A stretch of 64,000 nt of DNA, taken from contig CP136063.1 in assembly GCA_032622095.1 (NCBI GenBank), forward strand, positions 24,744,987-24,808,986. Reading direction: 5' to 3'. The notes below the pieces were generated by a model. It did not search any database and had not been told where the DNA came from. It saw only the letters and a program-made list of their open reading frames with translations. Below, piece by piece: positions 22,120 through 33,119 of this stretch. The first letter of the stretch is position 1. Each line of letters opens with the position of its first letter. This DNA comes from Siphonodentalium dalli. Its lineage: Eukaryota; Mollusca; Scaphopoda; Gadilida; Siphonodentaliidae. Both the position numbers and the translations under genes were made by a program.

Positions 22120-23690
22120 ATTGAATTTGAAGTTTGCCGATTCGCAGTTGGCCGTCCAGATGAACTTGTGAAGTCAATTATCGTCAAAACCATGCTTATT
22201 TCCCATAATTAGGAGATAAAGTACTGTGGCCACATTTAAATATATAAAAATTACAACAAAGAGATAACTTTTTCACTATAGGTTTAATACAATACACCAT
22301 ATACATATATATATTACATAGGCCTCAGTGTTAACAAATCTTGCTGGCCGGTATTCGCAGGAAAGATTTGACCCTGCACAAATAATTAAAATTAAAGAAC
22401 GTCCTTTTAGACACATGGAAATGTGCCCAAAAGTACTTGTAAACGTGGTGGATCACACTGCAGCTTGACAAACGTCACACTACCCTTAAAATTGAGGAAA
22501 AAATGACATTAAAAAAAAACACAAACGCGTCCCATAAATTATTCGCCATTTACACAGCCTTAACTGTTTACCTTGTTGTTATATTTGATGTTTCTCGAAA
22601 GGAAACACTTTTATGCATTTTTTTGTGCACTTTTCATCCTAGCTTGGGGGTGCCAGGGGAAATCACTCTACTAATTTGTATTTGGTGTATTGTAACCTTC
22701 ATGATGTTGTGTGCCTAAACGCAATAGAAACAAGACAAACAAAAAGAATTATTGGAGAAGCAGATGACTGCGACGATGTTTGTGTACTGACCGCTCAGAT
22801 ATTTGGAGGTTCACGCTGCGGCAGGTTTCCGGGCCGCTCACGGCCGCTCGGGTTTAAAGAGTTAAGGTTGGAATATTTCCAACTGTTAAACAACTTTAGT
22901 TGCTAACATGTCTTTTGTATGTATCAACGGTGGAAAAGTCTCATTTAGTCATCGCAAGAGCCAGGAATTTTTTGGCATATTGACCTTATATGATTTTATA
23001 TAATTATGCCAAGGCATTTCTTTGTCTAACTTTGGTGAACACTGTAAAATCCCATTTTATTATCCACCCAAGCTATGGACAGGTCACTTTAATATCAAGC
23101 ACAATTCTCAATGACCATTTTATTGATGTGGAGTTTATTGTAGCCATATGATCCTCTCATTGCCTGCGCTGCTGATAAGGGATTACACTTGTTAAAGTTT
23201 AGATGTTTATATATATTCTGTCTGTCAAGTTGGCAGTCAACAGTTTGTATGTTGATGACAGACATGTGATTGGATGATAATTTAAGTTTTAGGTTCTCTG
23301 GTGATCTTGTTTTAGTTACCATTAATAAACTATTTAATTAGTTTATTACCAATAAATACTCATAATAATACCAATCACTATATCATATTTCCATAAAAGT
23401 CAGACAATAAATTATTTTTTTGTGTCAGTTTTGAGGTGAGCATGGTTTACAACTTCCATATAAGGTATTCCGTGTTGAAATATATTATTAACATCCTCCC
23501 CTTTCTTTTGACATCTATACAATTATGACCTGCAATTTTATAAGCCCATAAATGCAACAAAAAAGACGTTGATTGCTTAGTTACTCCCTGTACATCAATT
23601 ACAACATATTACAAGAAAATGAGCAATAAAAGTTCAAGGTCGCTCAAGTCACGATCGATTTGAACATAAAAAAATGAAACTGAAGTGGAC
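22120..23690. other. No recognisable gene; small palindromes
   Basis: Includes GGCCGCTCACGGCCGCTC then GGGTTTAAAGAGTTAA at about 22831-22866. This looks like the right end of a TTAA-type element, but no partner end was found. A palindrome AATAAACTATTTAATTAGTTTATT lies near 23324. Confidence 0.4.
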
Positions 23691-23696
23691 AAACAT

Positions 23697-23855
23697 CTAA
23701 CAATTACAACATTAAAAATCACTTTTCAGATCTGTTCGGATTGGAAAATACAAATAATATGCTACATGAATTTGATGTCAATCCGCCAAATACATTGATT
23801 GACATCTGGAATTATATTTATGATAACGAATATGAAATTACGTTTTTTTTTACAT
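23697..23855 (+). repeat. Direct repeat, copy 2 of ~150 bp
   Basis: See 21968-22115. The open frame 23741-23965 runs through the copy but the equivalent frame is not preserved at copy 1, so there is no sign of protein selection. Confidence 0.85.
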
Positions 23856-23925
23856 TCATGAATTCCTACGCCCGTGACTTGTCCACTTGCATTTTTATGG
23901 ATAAATATAAGCAACAAGTAACTAA

Positions 23926-24210
23926 GGTGTTGTTAGGACTTATCCGAAAATTCTGGCCGACTTAATAACTTTACCAAATATGAACCAATTTGAATAAATT
24001 TTTTGTACAAGCTTCTTGTGACACCATATCGATATTATTAGTCTGAATATTTCTTTAAAGTTAAAAATCTTTTTTGTTGGGTTTACGGATAATGCGGGTT
24101 GAATTTGCCACGGTGGGGGTATGCTAGCACACGAGTGCACTCTTCTTGTTACACCTCTATTTTTCTCTGTCATTTTCCTGTATATTGATTGGATAAGTCC
24201 TAACAACACC
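23926..24210. mobile_element. MITE-like element with perfect 20-bp inverted ends
   Basis: GGTGTTGTTAGGACTTATCC (23926-23945) is exactly mirrored at 24191-24210, enclosing 285 bp. No flanking duplication longer than a couple of bases is evident. The 111-codon minus frame across it has no recognisable motif. The right end abuts the tandem repeat starting at about 24211. Confidence 0.7.
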
Positions 24211-24600
24211 AGAATTTTCCAAGTCAAAATAAGTCGAAAATGAAGTGTAATATTACGAAAAACAGTCTGAGCCAATCCCTAGCCGCATCATGTAGAGAGG
24301 GTATTGTGATTTGCATGTATATCAACAATTATTGAAATCGGTTCATATTTGTTAAAAGTTATTAAGTCGGATAGAATTTTCTAAATCAAAATAAGTCGAA
24401 AATGAGACGTAACTTGAAAAAAAAGTCAGACCGAACCGCAATTAGCATCATGCGGAGAGGCAGTCATAAGGAGATTGCAAACAAAAAAATATTGAAATCG
24501 GTTCATAGTTGTTCGAGTTATGAGGTCGGACGGACGGACGGAGGGAGAAAGCGTGACGGACAGACGCAGTCAATCCAGTATATTTACATACACCTAATGT
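24211..24600 (+). repeat. Two-unit tandem repeat ending in a GACGGACGGACGG block
   Basis: Units starting GAATTTTCCAAGTCAAAATAAG (24211) and GAATTTTCTAAATCAAAATAAG (about 24373) are ~162 bp apart. Both contain AAGTCGAAAATGA and TTGAAATCGGTTCATA. The 3' side is GGTCGGACGGACGGACGGAGG then GCAGTCAATCCAGTATA. The latter matches the 3' side of 40715-40815, so this is one dispersed family. Confidence 0.75.
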
Positions 24601-24650
24601 CGCTTCCGATTTCCCCATAGCGTTAAGGTAGACACGCCCCCTGATCCAAT

Positions 24651-24716
24651 TTGTTCATAAACCTATGAACGTAACGTGACGTCACTTTCAATGTCATTCA
24701 TAGGTTTATGAACACA
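24651..24716. repeat. Hairpin around TTCATAAACCTATGAA
   Basis: TTGTTCATAAACCTATGAAC is mirrored by TTCATAGGTTTATGAACAC about 30 bases on, with ACGTGACGTCAC in the loop. Short palindromic element; origin unknown. Confidence 0.7.
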
Positions 24717-25172
24717 TTGATCCCGGAAATCACCGGAAATTGTCGGACATGAGTGCTTGACTATTCAGCACGCCCGGATTTGGCAATCAATTCGTGTTGG
24801 TCTATAATCAGTGTTGTTTCCCTGCACCTATAAAACTTATCTCCTCTGATTACACAACCCACGACCTCGGAAATATATCATTATGGTTGTATGGTGTGCT
24901 GTCTCATCATCCACAGCTGAAACTTAATTGTTAGTTTCAGATATTATCATTCTTGAAATCAACACGTCTACATTCATTACAAGCTAAACAAGAAATTTCG
25001 TCATAATGTGTATACTTTACTGTGAAACTACGCTTTTTCCGCTCCCCGTCAACGGATTCTCACAATGTTTGGTTTTCTAAAAGGCGAGGATTCAAACTTC
25101 ATGCGTTCATTTAAAGTTGAATAAATAGTGTGAAAGACAGACAATCCTATAGTTGATAATGAATTTAAGGAT

Positions 25173-25313
25173 AAACGGCGGATTCAACGTGGTCATGGGT
25201 TTTGACCGCGATATAAATTCAGCAAACTCCCCATGAACCCCAGTTTGGGGTTCATGCAGTTTGCTGAATTTTTCTCGCGATCAAAATCCCATGACCACAT
25301 TCAAACCGCCGTT
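25173..25313. repeat. 141-bp palindrome (foldback)
   Basis: The left half (AACGGCGGATTCAACGTGGTCATGGG...GCAAACTCCCCATGAACCCC) pairs with the right half (GGGGTTCATGCAGTTTGCTGAA...CCCATGACCACATTCAAACCGCCGTT) with a few mismatches and almost no loop. It is likely a whole MITE, immediately followed by another hairpin at 25322-25361. Confidence 0.85.
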
Positions 25314-25321
25314 CATTTCTT

Positions 25322-25361
25322 ATATACCCCCCATTTTCTTCGAAAATGGGGGTATAATTAT
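25322..25361. repeat. Terminal-type hairpin TATACCCCCATTTTC...GAAAATGGGGGTATA
   Basis: Arms with nearly perfect pairing around TTCTTCGAA. The same hairpin ends a GACGGACGG-type repeat near 40783-40815, so here it is probably the isolated 3' end of that family. Confidence 0.7.
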
Positions 25362-25729
25362 ATGTTGATATATCATTTTATGAAACATGTTCGATAAAAT
25401 TTATTGTCAACCAAATATATCATAGATCATCGTATATTGTCTGTCTTGGTCGTTAGTCATTCCATTAAGCCCTGTTTGATTAATTGAATTAATTATGGGC
25501 ATTGGCTGGCATACAGATAACAAAGGCCTTTGAATACATGCTTGACGTAATAGCTTCTGTGTACTTTCAGATTGTGAAATTCATGAAGGGGAAGTTAACA
25601 GATGATGGAAAAAAGAGAAAACAATGCATTATAGAAAAAGTATTCTATGAACGACAACTGACTCTTGTATGTGTTCATTTGTATTGTGCGCTGCTTTGAA
25701 TTTTCAAATCGTTCATATTAACATTTGAG

Positions 25730-26730
25730 ATGAAAGAGCCCATGGTGCACCGTCTTCATGATGAAGTTGTGGCTTTATTCAGGTATTTTCTGGCATGCTT
25801 TATTATAGTATATTCCATCAAAGATCTGAGCGCTCGGAAGCCATCAAGATTGGATATACATGTATCTGACTCACAGTATCATCTCAAACTGAAACATATC
25901 TTTGTCGGTGAGAAGGCAAATGGCATCTTGCAGCAGCTTGATCGTGAGGAGAGAAAGGAATTTCTTGACACAGCAACATATATGCAAGGCAAACTTCCTC
26001 TGCAAAATGGATTTCTTGAATCTGTCTCCTCTATAGATCCACGAGCTATTGGACATAGCGTCACAGAATCTATGCTTGAGGGACTAAAATATTATTTCCC
26101 TACTGTCATCACAAGAGAACAATTTGACCAGTATGATTTGGAGTGCAGGAGGATTCATCTAGATCCATGTCTGCCTGATTATTCAAATGATTCAAGACTT
26201 GATGAGTGGTGGTCAAAGGTTTTGAGAGTGACTATCAAATCTTGGGGAGAGTGGTCAAAGCATGCCTGTCAATTTTTCCCGGACCAAGAGTAGAACAATC
26301 ATTTAGTACTATGAATGATGTCATATCTAAGAGATCAAACAGAATGGCTGTCGAAACCTATTCTGCTATTCAAACTGTCAAACATGACCTTCTTTCTAGA
26401 GGACAGACGTCTATTGAAAAAATTCATAGAGATGACCATCTACATACTCCAGTGGACAAATCTCTGATCTATTACAAGCAGACATCATATGATAGGCACC
26501 AGAGGAGGCAGACAAAAAAGATCAAGTTTCTAAATCGAAAGATGTGTCAATTCAAGCTGCTGCTGATCATTCTCGCGTTAAAGTGAAAGCATGCCCCCGA
26601 TCAAAAATAACGGACACAAAAACAAAGAAAAGAATGGCTATCACATTCTAGCCAACAAAGCAAAGGCATCCATTTCGAAAAACTCAAAGCAAAAGAAGGA
26701 TACATCTCTATCACATGTCAAAAAGATTAG
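25730..26730 (+). pseudogene. hAT-like transposase, C-terminal half, frameshifted
   Basis: Frame 25730-26293 encodes EPMVHRLHDEVVALFRYFLACF, then GKLPLQNGFLESVSSIDPRA, a stretch typical of a hAT-related family common in invertebrate and fish genomes. Near 26210-26225 the frame shifts, and frame 26206-26586 continues with ACLSIFPGPRVEQSFSTMND, matching the hAT C-terminal dimerisation region, and AVETYSAIQTVKHDLLSRG. A second shift near 26545 is likely, because another frame continues as a basic tail to about 26660. The RNase H-like catalytic part that should precede residue 1 is not recognisable upstream, so this is 5'-truncated and broken. No matching inverted ends were found around it. Family assignment is from motif memory. 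Confidence 0.85.
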
Positions 26731-29700
26731 GCTTCATTGACATGTTTACTGTTCACTTCATGTACATATTTACATTGTCAGAGATTTGACAGACATACCG
26801 CAGTTGAAGTTTTTAATTCAGTTCAGGACAGTTAAAAAGCTTTGAACATATTTAAAGAAACTTTTGGAAATCTGTAAATATTACTGAACATTTATCTGAT
26901 ACATGTTGGTTGTTAGAGCCTTTGGATGTCAATATATCAGCAACAGAGACTGGGTGAGTTACTAGTAGACAATATGTATACTCTGATTTTTTTTTTTTTT
27001 TTTCTACTGAATTTTGAGCTGAATTATTTATCTGTTTTTTTTTATCATAGAATGCTCCAGATGCATTCTCAGAGCCTGAAAAATACAAATGTTCTTGGGG
27101 GAGGACCCCCAAATCCCCCATTAAAGGGAGGGGAACACCCGCTCCCGCACCCTTTGGCCAAGCTATCTGCCTTTGGCAGATCATGTTCAGGTTTTTCAAA
27201 ATTATCCACTTACATCCCTGAAAAATGGTAAGGCCAAAGAAAATTAAATGTCTGGTTTGGGTTACAAGTCAATATAAAATAGGGTCGATAGGTGGGCTTG
27301 GAATTTTATTTTTAAATAATTTTTTTTAATTTGAATTATTCTTAAAGTGTAGGTCGCGACTATTTCGGTTATATGTGCGCATTTATGTAATTCAACTGCA
27401 AATAGTGACCCACTGCAGAGTAAAAGTCGCTTCTGCAAAACGCCGGCTTTGTTTTGATACAGCGCGTCATCAAAGACGACGTCACGGAAAAATATTTTTG
27501 AATCGGCGAAATCATGAAAAGCGACGTTCCGTATTTGTGACGTCACAAGTTGAAGACTTCATTGTTTGTGTAACGTTGATTAAAATTGGCGGACGCAGCA
27601 TGCATTTCGATGTTAAGCTGTTCTATTTTTGTTGTTGTCTGCGACATTGTGATTTCGGATTTGCGATACACTTTCTACCGTACATATCGACAATTCACCA
27701 TCGGAGTTTGAACTGTCAAAACTGTTGATCAAATGTCACAGAACCACCGAATGCCGGCAACAATGTAACATTTTAGAAATAATTTGGACGGTGCAGAGAG
27801 ATTGTATTGCACTACTCTCGATCGGGATCCAAATAATAGCAGGGGTGGTTAAAGTACAGGGGGGGGGTCCATATAAATAAGAGTACGGGGCGCAATGTTA
27901 ATAGTACAGTGGGATTGTGTGTGTTTCTGATAGACTGATACCCAGTTGCCCACATAATTCAAAGAAATAAATTGATACAATAACTAATTGATACCTTAAC
28001 CACTGTAGAATATTGGGTACAGTACTTTTTCGTGATTTAGTCCACATTTGTTGGCCATTATAAATAATAGCCCTATATAGTATAAGTATACAATTTCTGA
28101 ACATTATTTTTACTGTTTGTAGGGCTTTCTGAACAATCACCCTCCCTCTCATAGGACCGCCTGCCTACTCGAACAGCTTTAATCATCAAGTTGGCGTCAT
28201 TAGATTTGGCGTTTTTCAGTGATTTTTTGCGATATATCCCTCTGAGGTTGGGGGCTTCACAATTATTTTTTTATTCCGTATCATTTTCGCTTCAGACAAT
28301 TCATTTTCATATTTTATTTTTTTCATATTTATTTGCTAATTTTTTTATTTTTTTTCAATGAGTATTTTTGTGTGCCTATCGCGGAAAACATCTTCCATTT
28401 TTATTTTGAGCCATGTGATTTTAAAAGCACCAGCTACCGATCGAAATACCTAGATTTGAAAAGTCCGCGCATGGAATTTACAAGGTCGCTGGCGAGGATC
28501 ACGAAGCAATCAATATTATTTCCACCCAGCATTGCCGCAGCATTATTGATGCACATTCGGCCAACCCAAAGCGATTCATTTTTATTTAAATATGTATAAA
28601 GAACAAAATACGCTTCATACTAGTTAGCACCCCTATGTGGCCCCAATGTATGGTACACGTGTATTTGTTAGACCAGTTCGAGTTCGCAACGATAACCATG
28701 CTATATCATATGAATATAGGCCTAGGCCTACCCCCTCGTTGGTTAAAAAATGGAATCGACCACTCAAGTAAATAGCCAACCAATCGCCCAAAAGTTCGGA
28801 CGCGTCCATGTATTGTATGTTTACCAGTCCAGATGGCAGCGGGGTCATATAATGCAGGTACATTGCATGCACTCTGGATGCTGATTGTACTTTCATTTTC
28901 GATTTCTCAATACAAGTATATTTAATCATTGTTAGATGTGGGAAGCCCGGCGCTATTAATTTGTCGGCGACTTTTGTTTAAAATGTACACATTTTGCTTC
29001 GGTTTTTGCCAGTGACTCAGAGTGACTTACGATTTTTTAGCAGGGAAATTAATAAACGTAGGGATCCCAAATATAAGCACGGTACTTTCTTGGAAATAAA
29101 TAAGCGTATCGGCACAATACGTTTATTTCGATCGCGAGAGTATGACTACATATACACGGATAATTATGTCTGACTGACAGCTTCACGAGAACTTGAAGAA
29201 ATAAATACATGTAGAGGTAAGTGGTAGACAATGGATTTTCCATTTCTTTTTGTTTTGTTTAGTTTAAATTCAGGATTTTCTTTGCCCCACAAAAGGCAAC
29301 ACAATTAATTTACATCACTGTGTCACTTCAGATACTATCAAGTCTGAAACATATTCAGTATACAAGCCAAAGAAAAACAAAATGTTAAATTTACGGTCTG
29401 TATGTATTTTTTAATTATTTTGTTATTATACTTTGACATTTTCATATGGCTTTTAGATCAGCCTAATTTAGATTTTCTTGGTATAAACTGTGATAAGCAC
29501 AATGATTTGACAGAAAATCCCATTCAGATCGAGACATTGATGACATTGTTTTGTTTTTTATATACAAAATTGAGAACAAATTTCTTGAAAAGCATGACAA
29601 AACTTTAGAGGGGGGGGGGGGGGGGGTAATATTTAGGGTAGGTAAGGAAAACCTTAACCACAAATATATTTGTCTTTGGCCTTGAGATAGGGACAAATCA

Positions 29701-29990
29701 ATTAACATTTGATACACGATTCTTCCAACATTTTATGCGTATATACAATTATACACCATATATGGCAATGTAACTATTAAACGTATTGGTATTTGGTGCA
29801 TGTACTGACCAGTACTCAATTTAGCACTATGATGCCCCATCCCCATTGTAAGATTTTCGAATCTGTTAATTGCAGGTGGTTTTAATGTCTGGAAACTTGA
29901 GACCGAACCACGGTACATGATATTCTAATACAGAATGATGAAAATGACCATGATAAATAGCTGATGAGATTGAGCCAGATATTCCTAGAT
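26731..29990. other. No recognisable gene; simple runs and fragments
   Basis: Holds a T-tract (about 26989-27003), a purine/pyrimidine-rich patch GGGGGAGGACCCCCAAATCCCC near 27099 that may belong to the untranslated part of the hAT relic, a GC-richer CRE-like stretch (GACGTCACGG at 27479, TGTGACGTCAC at 27536) and a 17-G run at 29610-29626. No frame shows a known domain. Confidence 0.4.
29610..29626 (+). repeat. Poly-G tract (17 G)
   Basis: Uninterrupted run of 17 G. Comparable C runs occur near 18831 and 49292. Length may be affected by sequencing. Confidence 0.9.
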
Positions 29991-29991
29991 A

Positions 29992-30951
29992 TCTATTATA
30001 TATTTTGGAAGATCTGTGTGTCTGTCTGTGTGTCTGTGTGTGTGTCTGTGTGTTCGCGATGAACTCGAAAACGTCCCACCCGATTTCGATGAAACTTCGT
30101 ATGTGGGGGTATTTTTGGCCGGGGACGAACATAGGCATATTAATTTGTCCGTGCGACGTCACCTTGACCTTGAAATCGGGTCATTTCAAGGTCAAACGCC
30201 CGAATATCACGGGATTTCGATGAAACTTGGTATGTGGGGGTACTTTCTTATGGCGAGTCGACCAAACTTGGCACGGACACGTAATTCGACCCGGGAACGG
30301 ACATGGGCATATTAATTTTCAGATCCGAGGTAAACTTTTCACGTGCCGAGGTCAAATCTGTTTTTACGCTGTGTTACGGGACTTTCATTTGAGTTCGGTG
30401 CTTACAAATCGATTCGAAACAGCGCGAATAATGAAATGCCAGTCATAATAATGACACTGTGAGAATCTTTCGTATTTCCTCTTTCCAACGATATATAATG
30501 CGTATGTATCCGTTTTAGTTATCTGCCTCAATTATCAAGAAGAAGTGGTACTATCTTCCATCAGGATAAAAACAATGCGTAACTTCTATGACGTCGTTAG
30601 AGGTCATAACGTTAGATCACGTTAACGCTTAACCGGCCGATGCATTTGACTGTTTCAGACGTCTTGGCGATATCTCGGGCACCGATGGTAATTTATCTTT
30701 TAATTAATGAGCGTGTGTATATGAGGCGCGTTTACATACTTGAGTGGAAATCAAATCGGGTTAAACTGGCGGATTTTTACGGACGAAATTTGATGCATAG
30801 GGTATCTCGGTATCCGCTGGGCCGATTTCCCGGTATCCGCTGGGCCGATTTCCACCATTTTTGGGGTGTTGGTGTTTGACCCCACCTGACCTTGACCTTC
30901 AAAATGGTCAATTCAAGGTCAAATCCCGGACGAAGTCGGGTCACCTTCTAG
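29992..30951 (+). mobile_element. Helitron-like non-autonomous element, 960 bp
   Basis: The 5' end is TCTATTATATATTTTGGAAG preceded by A (29991). The 3' end is a hairpin CCCGGACGAAGTCGGG (30925-30940), then exactly 7 bases, then CTAG (30948-30951) followed by T. A TC start, a 3' hairpin shortly before CTRR and insertion between A and T without duplication define Helitrons. The second copy at 32512-33017 shares both ends. Inside are a TG/CTGT-rich tract (30012-30055), two ~127-bp units with GATTTCGATGAAACTTGGTA (about 30083 and 30210), a 23-bp tandem pair (30808-30853) and TGACCTTGACCTT motifs. There is no Rep/helicase coding. Confidence 0.8.
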
Positions 30952-31267
30952 TATACATATATAAAGGTTTTTGAATTTAAATGAGTCTTATTTTAGTGAC
31001 CAGCATGCAGAGAGGGTGAAACAGGAAAATGGCTACATGCACTTGCAGTGCTTTGCTGTGGATGCCTCACTCTATGTTTAAACGGACATGGCTCATTCGA
31101 ACCTCCAAATTTCTTTCTACCTAATTTGGAGCGACGGATGCAATAGGTTGACAAATAAAGAACTTTTGATATACCGGTTTCATATGGTCTGAAAAACACT
31201 TGCTAAAGTCCCAGCCATTTTTCAGCCGTTTTCAACTTTTCGCCAGAAGTAGGATAAACGCTCTTTA
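30952..31267. other. No recognisable gene
   Basis: Contains TTAAACGGACATGGCTCATTCG near 31078, the inverse of 12451-12472, hinting at a shared dispersed element. AACGCTCTTTATTG at about 31258 belongs to a motif scattered through 31-33.4 kb. Confidence 0.4.
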
Positions 31268-31495
31268 TTGTTACCATATCTGGAATGGATTACCACGGAT
31301 CGCTCTTTTCTATTCCATGTCGTGCAAATGGCTGCTTTGTGTTTGGGATCAATGCGTCTTTTTGGGTTACAGAATGCTCGTAGAAAGGTTGATAAGATAT
31401 TTATCGACCTATTTCGTTCGATACCGGGAAAATTTCAAAAGCGTATAATATTATTTGCATTTTGGAGCGCAAACTGCCATGTGGCTTTAACTTAA
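31268..31495 (+). CDS. Candidate small frame in a dispersed repeat (function unknown)
   Basis: I do not recognise this protein. The frame is open from 31268; an internal ATG at 31330 has a good Kozak context (GCAAATGGC) and would give 55 residues, MAALCLGSMRLFGLQNARRK followed by a segment rich in I, F and K/R and ending FWSANCHVALT. The 3' two-thirds is homologous to the inverted repeats at 7823-8379 and 9500-9869, where IPGKFQKRI and FWSANCHVAL are also encoded on the minus strand. Either this is a fragment of a mobile-element protein or the agreement simply reflects DNA identity. No splice sites or domain support a host gene. Confidence 0.25.
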   Translation: MLPYLEWITTDRSFLFHVVQMAALCLGSMRLFGLQNARRKVDKIFIDLFRSIPGKFQKRIILFAFWSANCHVALT

Positions 31496-31689
31496 TTATT
31501 GACCCCAGAATTTAATATTCATGTAAATTAAAGGAATACGGTCCTGAAAAAACAATATTATTTTCTTTCAATATACCGATAATATATATATAAAATGTCC
31601 ATTGGGCGCATATAATCTAATATTCGGCCGCCAATCGTTATTTTTATAACGATTAAAAAAAATTCCGAAGTTAGCCGAAGATTTTGTTG

Positions 31690-31755
31690 TAGACCGATCA
31701 CGTGATTGTCACATGTAAACAGAAGCATAGCACGTGATCGATCACGTGGTAACTC
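31690..31755. promoter_or_regulatory. Cluster of CACGTG E-box palindromes
   Basis: ATCACGTGAT (about 31697), GCACGTGATC and GATCACGTGG (about 31730-31748) place three CACGTG cores within 60 bases. CACGTG is the core bound by bHLH-zip factors. No nearby gene start supports a regulatory role, so this is only a sequence observation. Confidence 0.25.
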
Positions 31756-31759
31756 ATTG

Positions 31760-32511
31760 ACAACGCATAGATACGCGACGGCGGTATTTTAAGTTTGCAT
31801 GTAGTCGATCGCGGCCTTTGAAGATTGTCGCGTTATCACACTGCGAATGCAAAACTTCGCCGAAAACATCGCCTTTCTCGTAATTAAATTGTCTTTATCG
31901 TGTTATTATTACTATTATTATATGTATCGCGATGTGTTGTTACTATAAAGCCATGCCCGTATATTATTCAGTTTTGCGCGCATTTATCTATATAAACGCG
32001 TGCTCGTGTTTATATATATTTTTTCGTTACCGGAATAGTCCAAGTTATATTATATATGCATATCAAGGTTGCATATATACGCGAAGACTTGCACAGTTAT
32101 TAGGCAATTATCATCTCGTAAACATTCCAATTTCCAGATGCCATTAGTCGTGTGTCAATAAAGAGCGTTTCGTTTTAATTTATCGTAACGTGGTAAAACA
32201 ACACAAAATTGGTTTATTGCTGTCGGATTAAATCAATTATAATCAAGTCATTCATTACCAATATGATATGATAAGTTCATTTTTCCTTGGTTATGAATCA
32301 TGTATATATTTGGGCAATATGGTGTTTATATATATTTCGGAATATTGCTTCCCCCACCCCAAAACAATCTAGCAGACTGTCACTGATGGAAATTCACTGC
32401 ATCTATGCATGGTTATTGGCCTATAAAATTAGCACTCTAGCGATGCGGTCTATTGAATATCCAGGTCATAAATCGACCTCTATGTGTCAATTACGCATAA
32501 CAATAGGGTTA
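31760..32511. other. No recognisable gene
   Basis: AT-rich, with CAATAAAGAGCGTTT near 32155 (inverse of the scattered AACGCTCTTTATTG motif). Frames here have no known domain. Confidence 0.45.
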
Positions 32512-33017
32512 TCTCATATATATTTTGAAGACCTCTGTCTGTATGTATGTTTGTTTGTCTGTCTGTCATTTATACAAATCTACGATTCTCGACCGATCGG
32601 GACGAAACTTGGTACGTGTGTGTAGTTTGACCAGGCGGTGAACGTTGTGGCATTGGCGAGCCCGTGCCGCGCCCGCTTCGCACATGCGCAGACGAGATCT
32701 CGGAAACGGGTGGAGCTATCGACTTGAAATTTGCTATGTGAATGTATCTTGCCCCGGATACGAATTTTATCGGGTCGCCGAGCCCGTGCGACACCAGCTT
32801 CGCGCATGCGCAGACGAGATCTCGGAAACGGGTGGAGCTATCGACTTGAAATTTGCTATGTGAATGTATCTTGCCCCGGATACGAATTTTATCGGTTCGC
32901 CGAGCCCGTGCGACGCCAGCTTCGCGCATGTGCAGACCAGATCTCGGAAACGGGTAGAGCTATCGACTTGAAATTTAGTTTTTGAATAGCCCGGACAACG
33001 TCGGGCTCATCGGCTAG
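32512..33017 (+). mobile_element. Helitron-like non-autonomous element, 506 bp
   Basis: Begins TCTCATATATATTTTGAAGA after an A (32511). Ends with hairpin GCCCGGACAACGTCGGGC (32989-33006), 7 bases, CTAG (33014-33017), then T. End structure and spacing match 29992-30951. A CTGT-rich stretch (32537-32570) follows the 5' end, then GGGACGAAACTTGGTACGTG. Most of the interior is a 122-bp tandem repeat (starts of CCCGTG at 32661, 32783 and 32905) containing CGCATGCGCAGACGAGATCT. Long frames on both strands are translations of that array. Confidence 0.8.
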
Positions 33018-33119
33018 TAAAATATATAAATGTTCGCCGTGGTTCGTATAAACATCCAATCATATATAACACTTTTTGAAGGAGGGATAATAATAATCCG
33101 GTTTAATATGTAAGCACAT

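Noticed and set aside
22831-22866. Possible TTAA-element right end after GGCCGCTCACGGCCGCTC
   Set aside because: No matching left end; the palindromic GC block alone is not enough.
31690-31755. CACGTG cluster as a real promoter
   Set aside because: Kept only as a low-confidence sequence note, because no gene start or other promoter element is nearby.
32570-32985. Long overlapping frames on both strands with repeated R-rich peptides
   Set aside because: They translate the 122-bp tandem array within the Helitron-like element.
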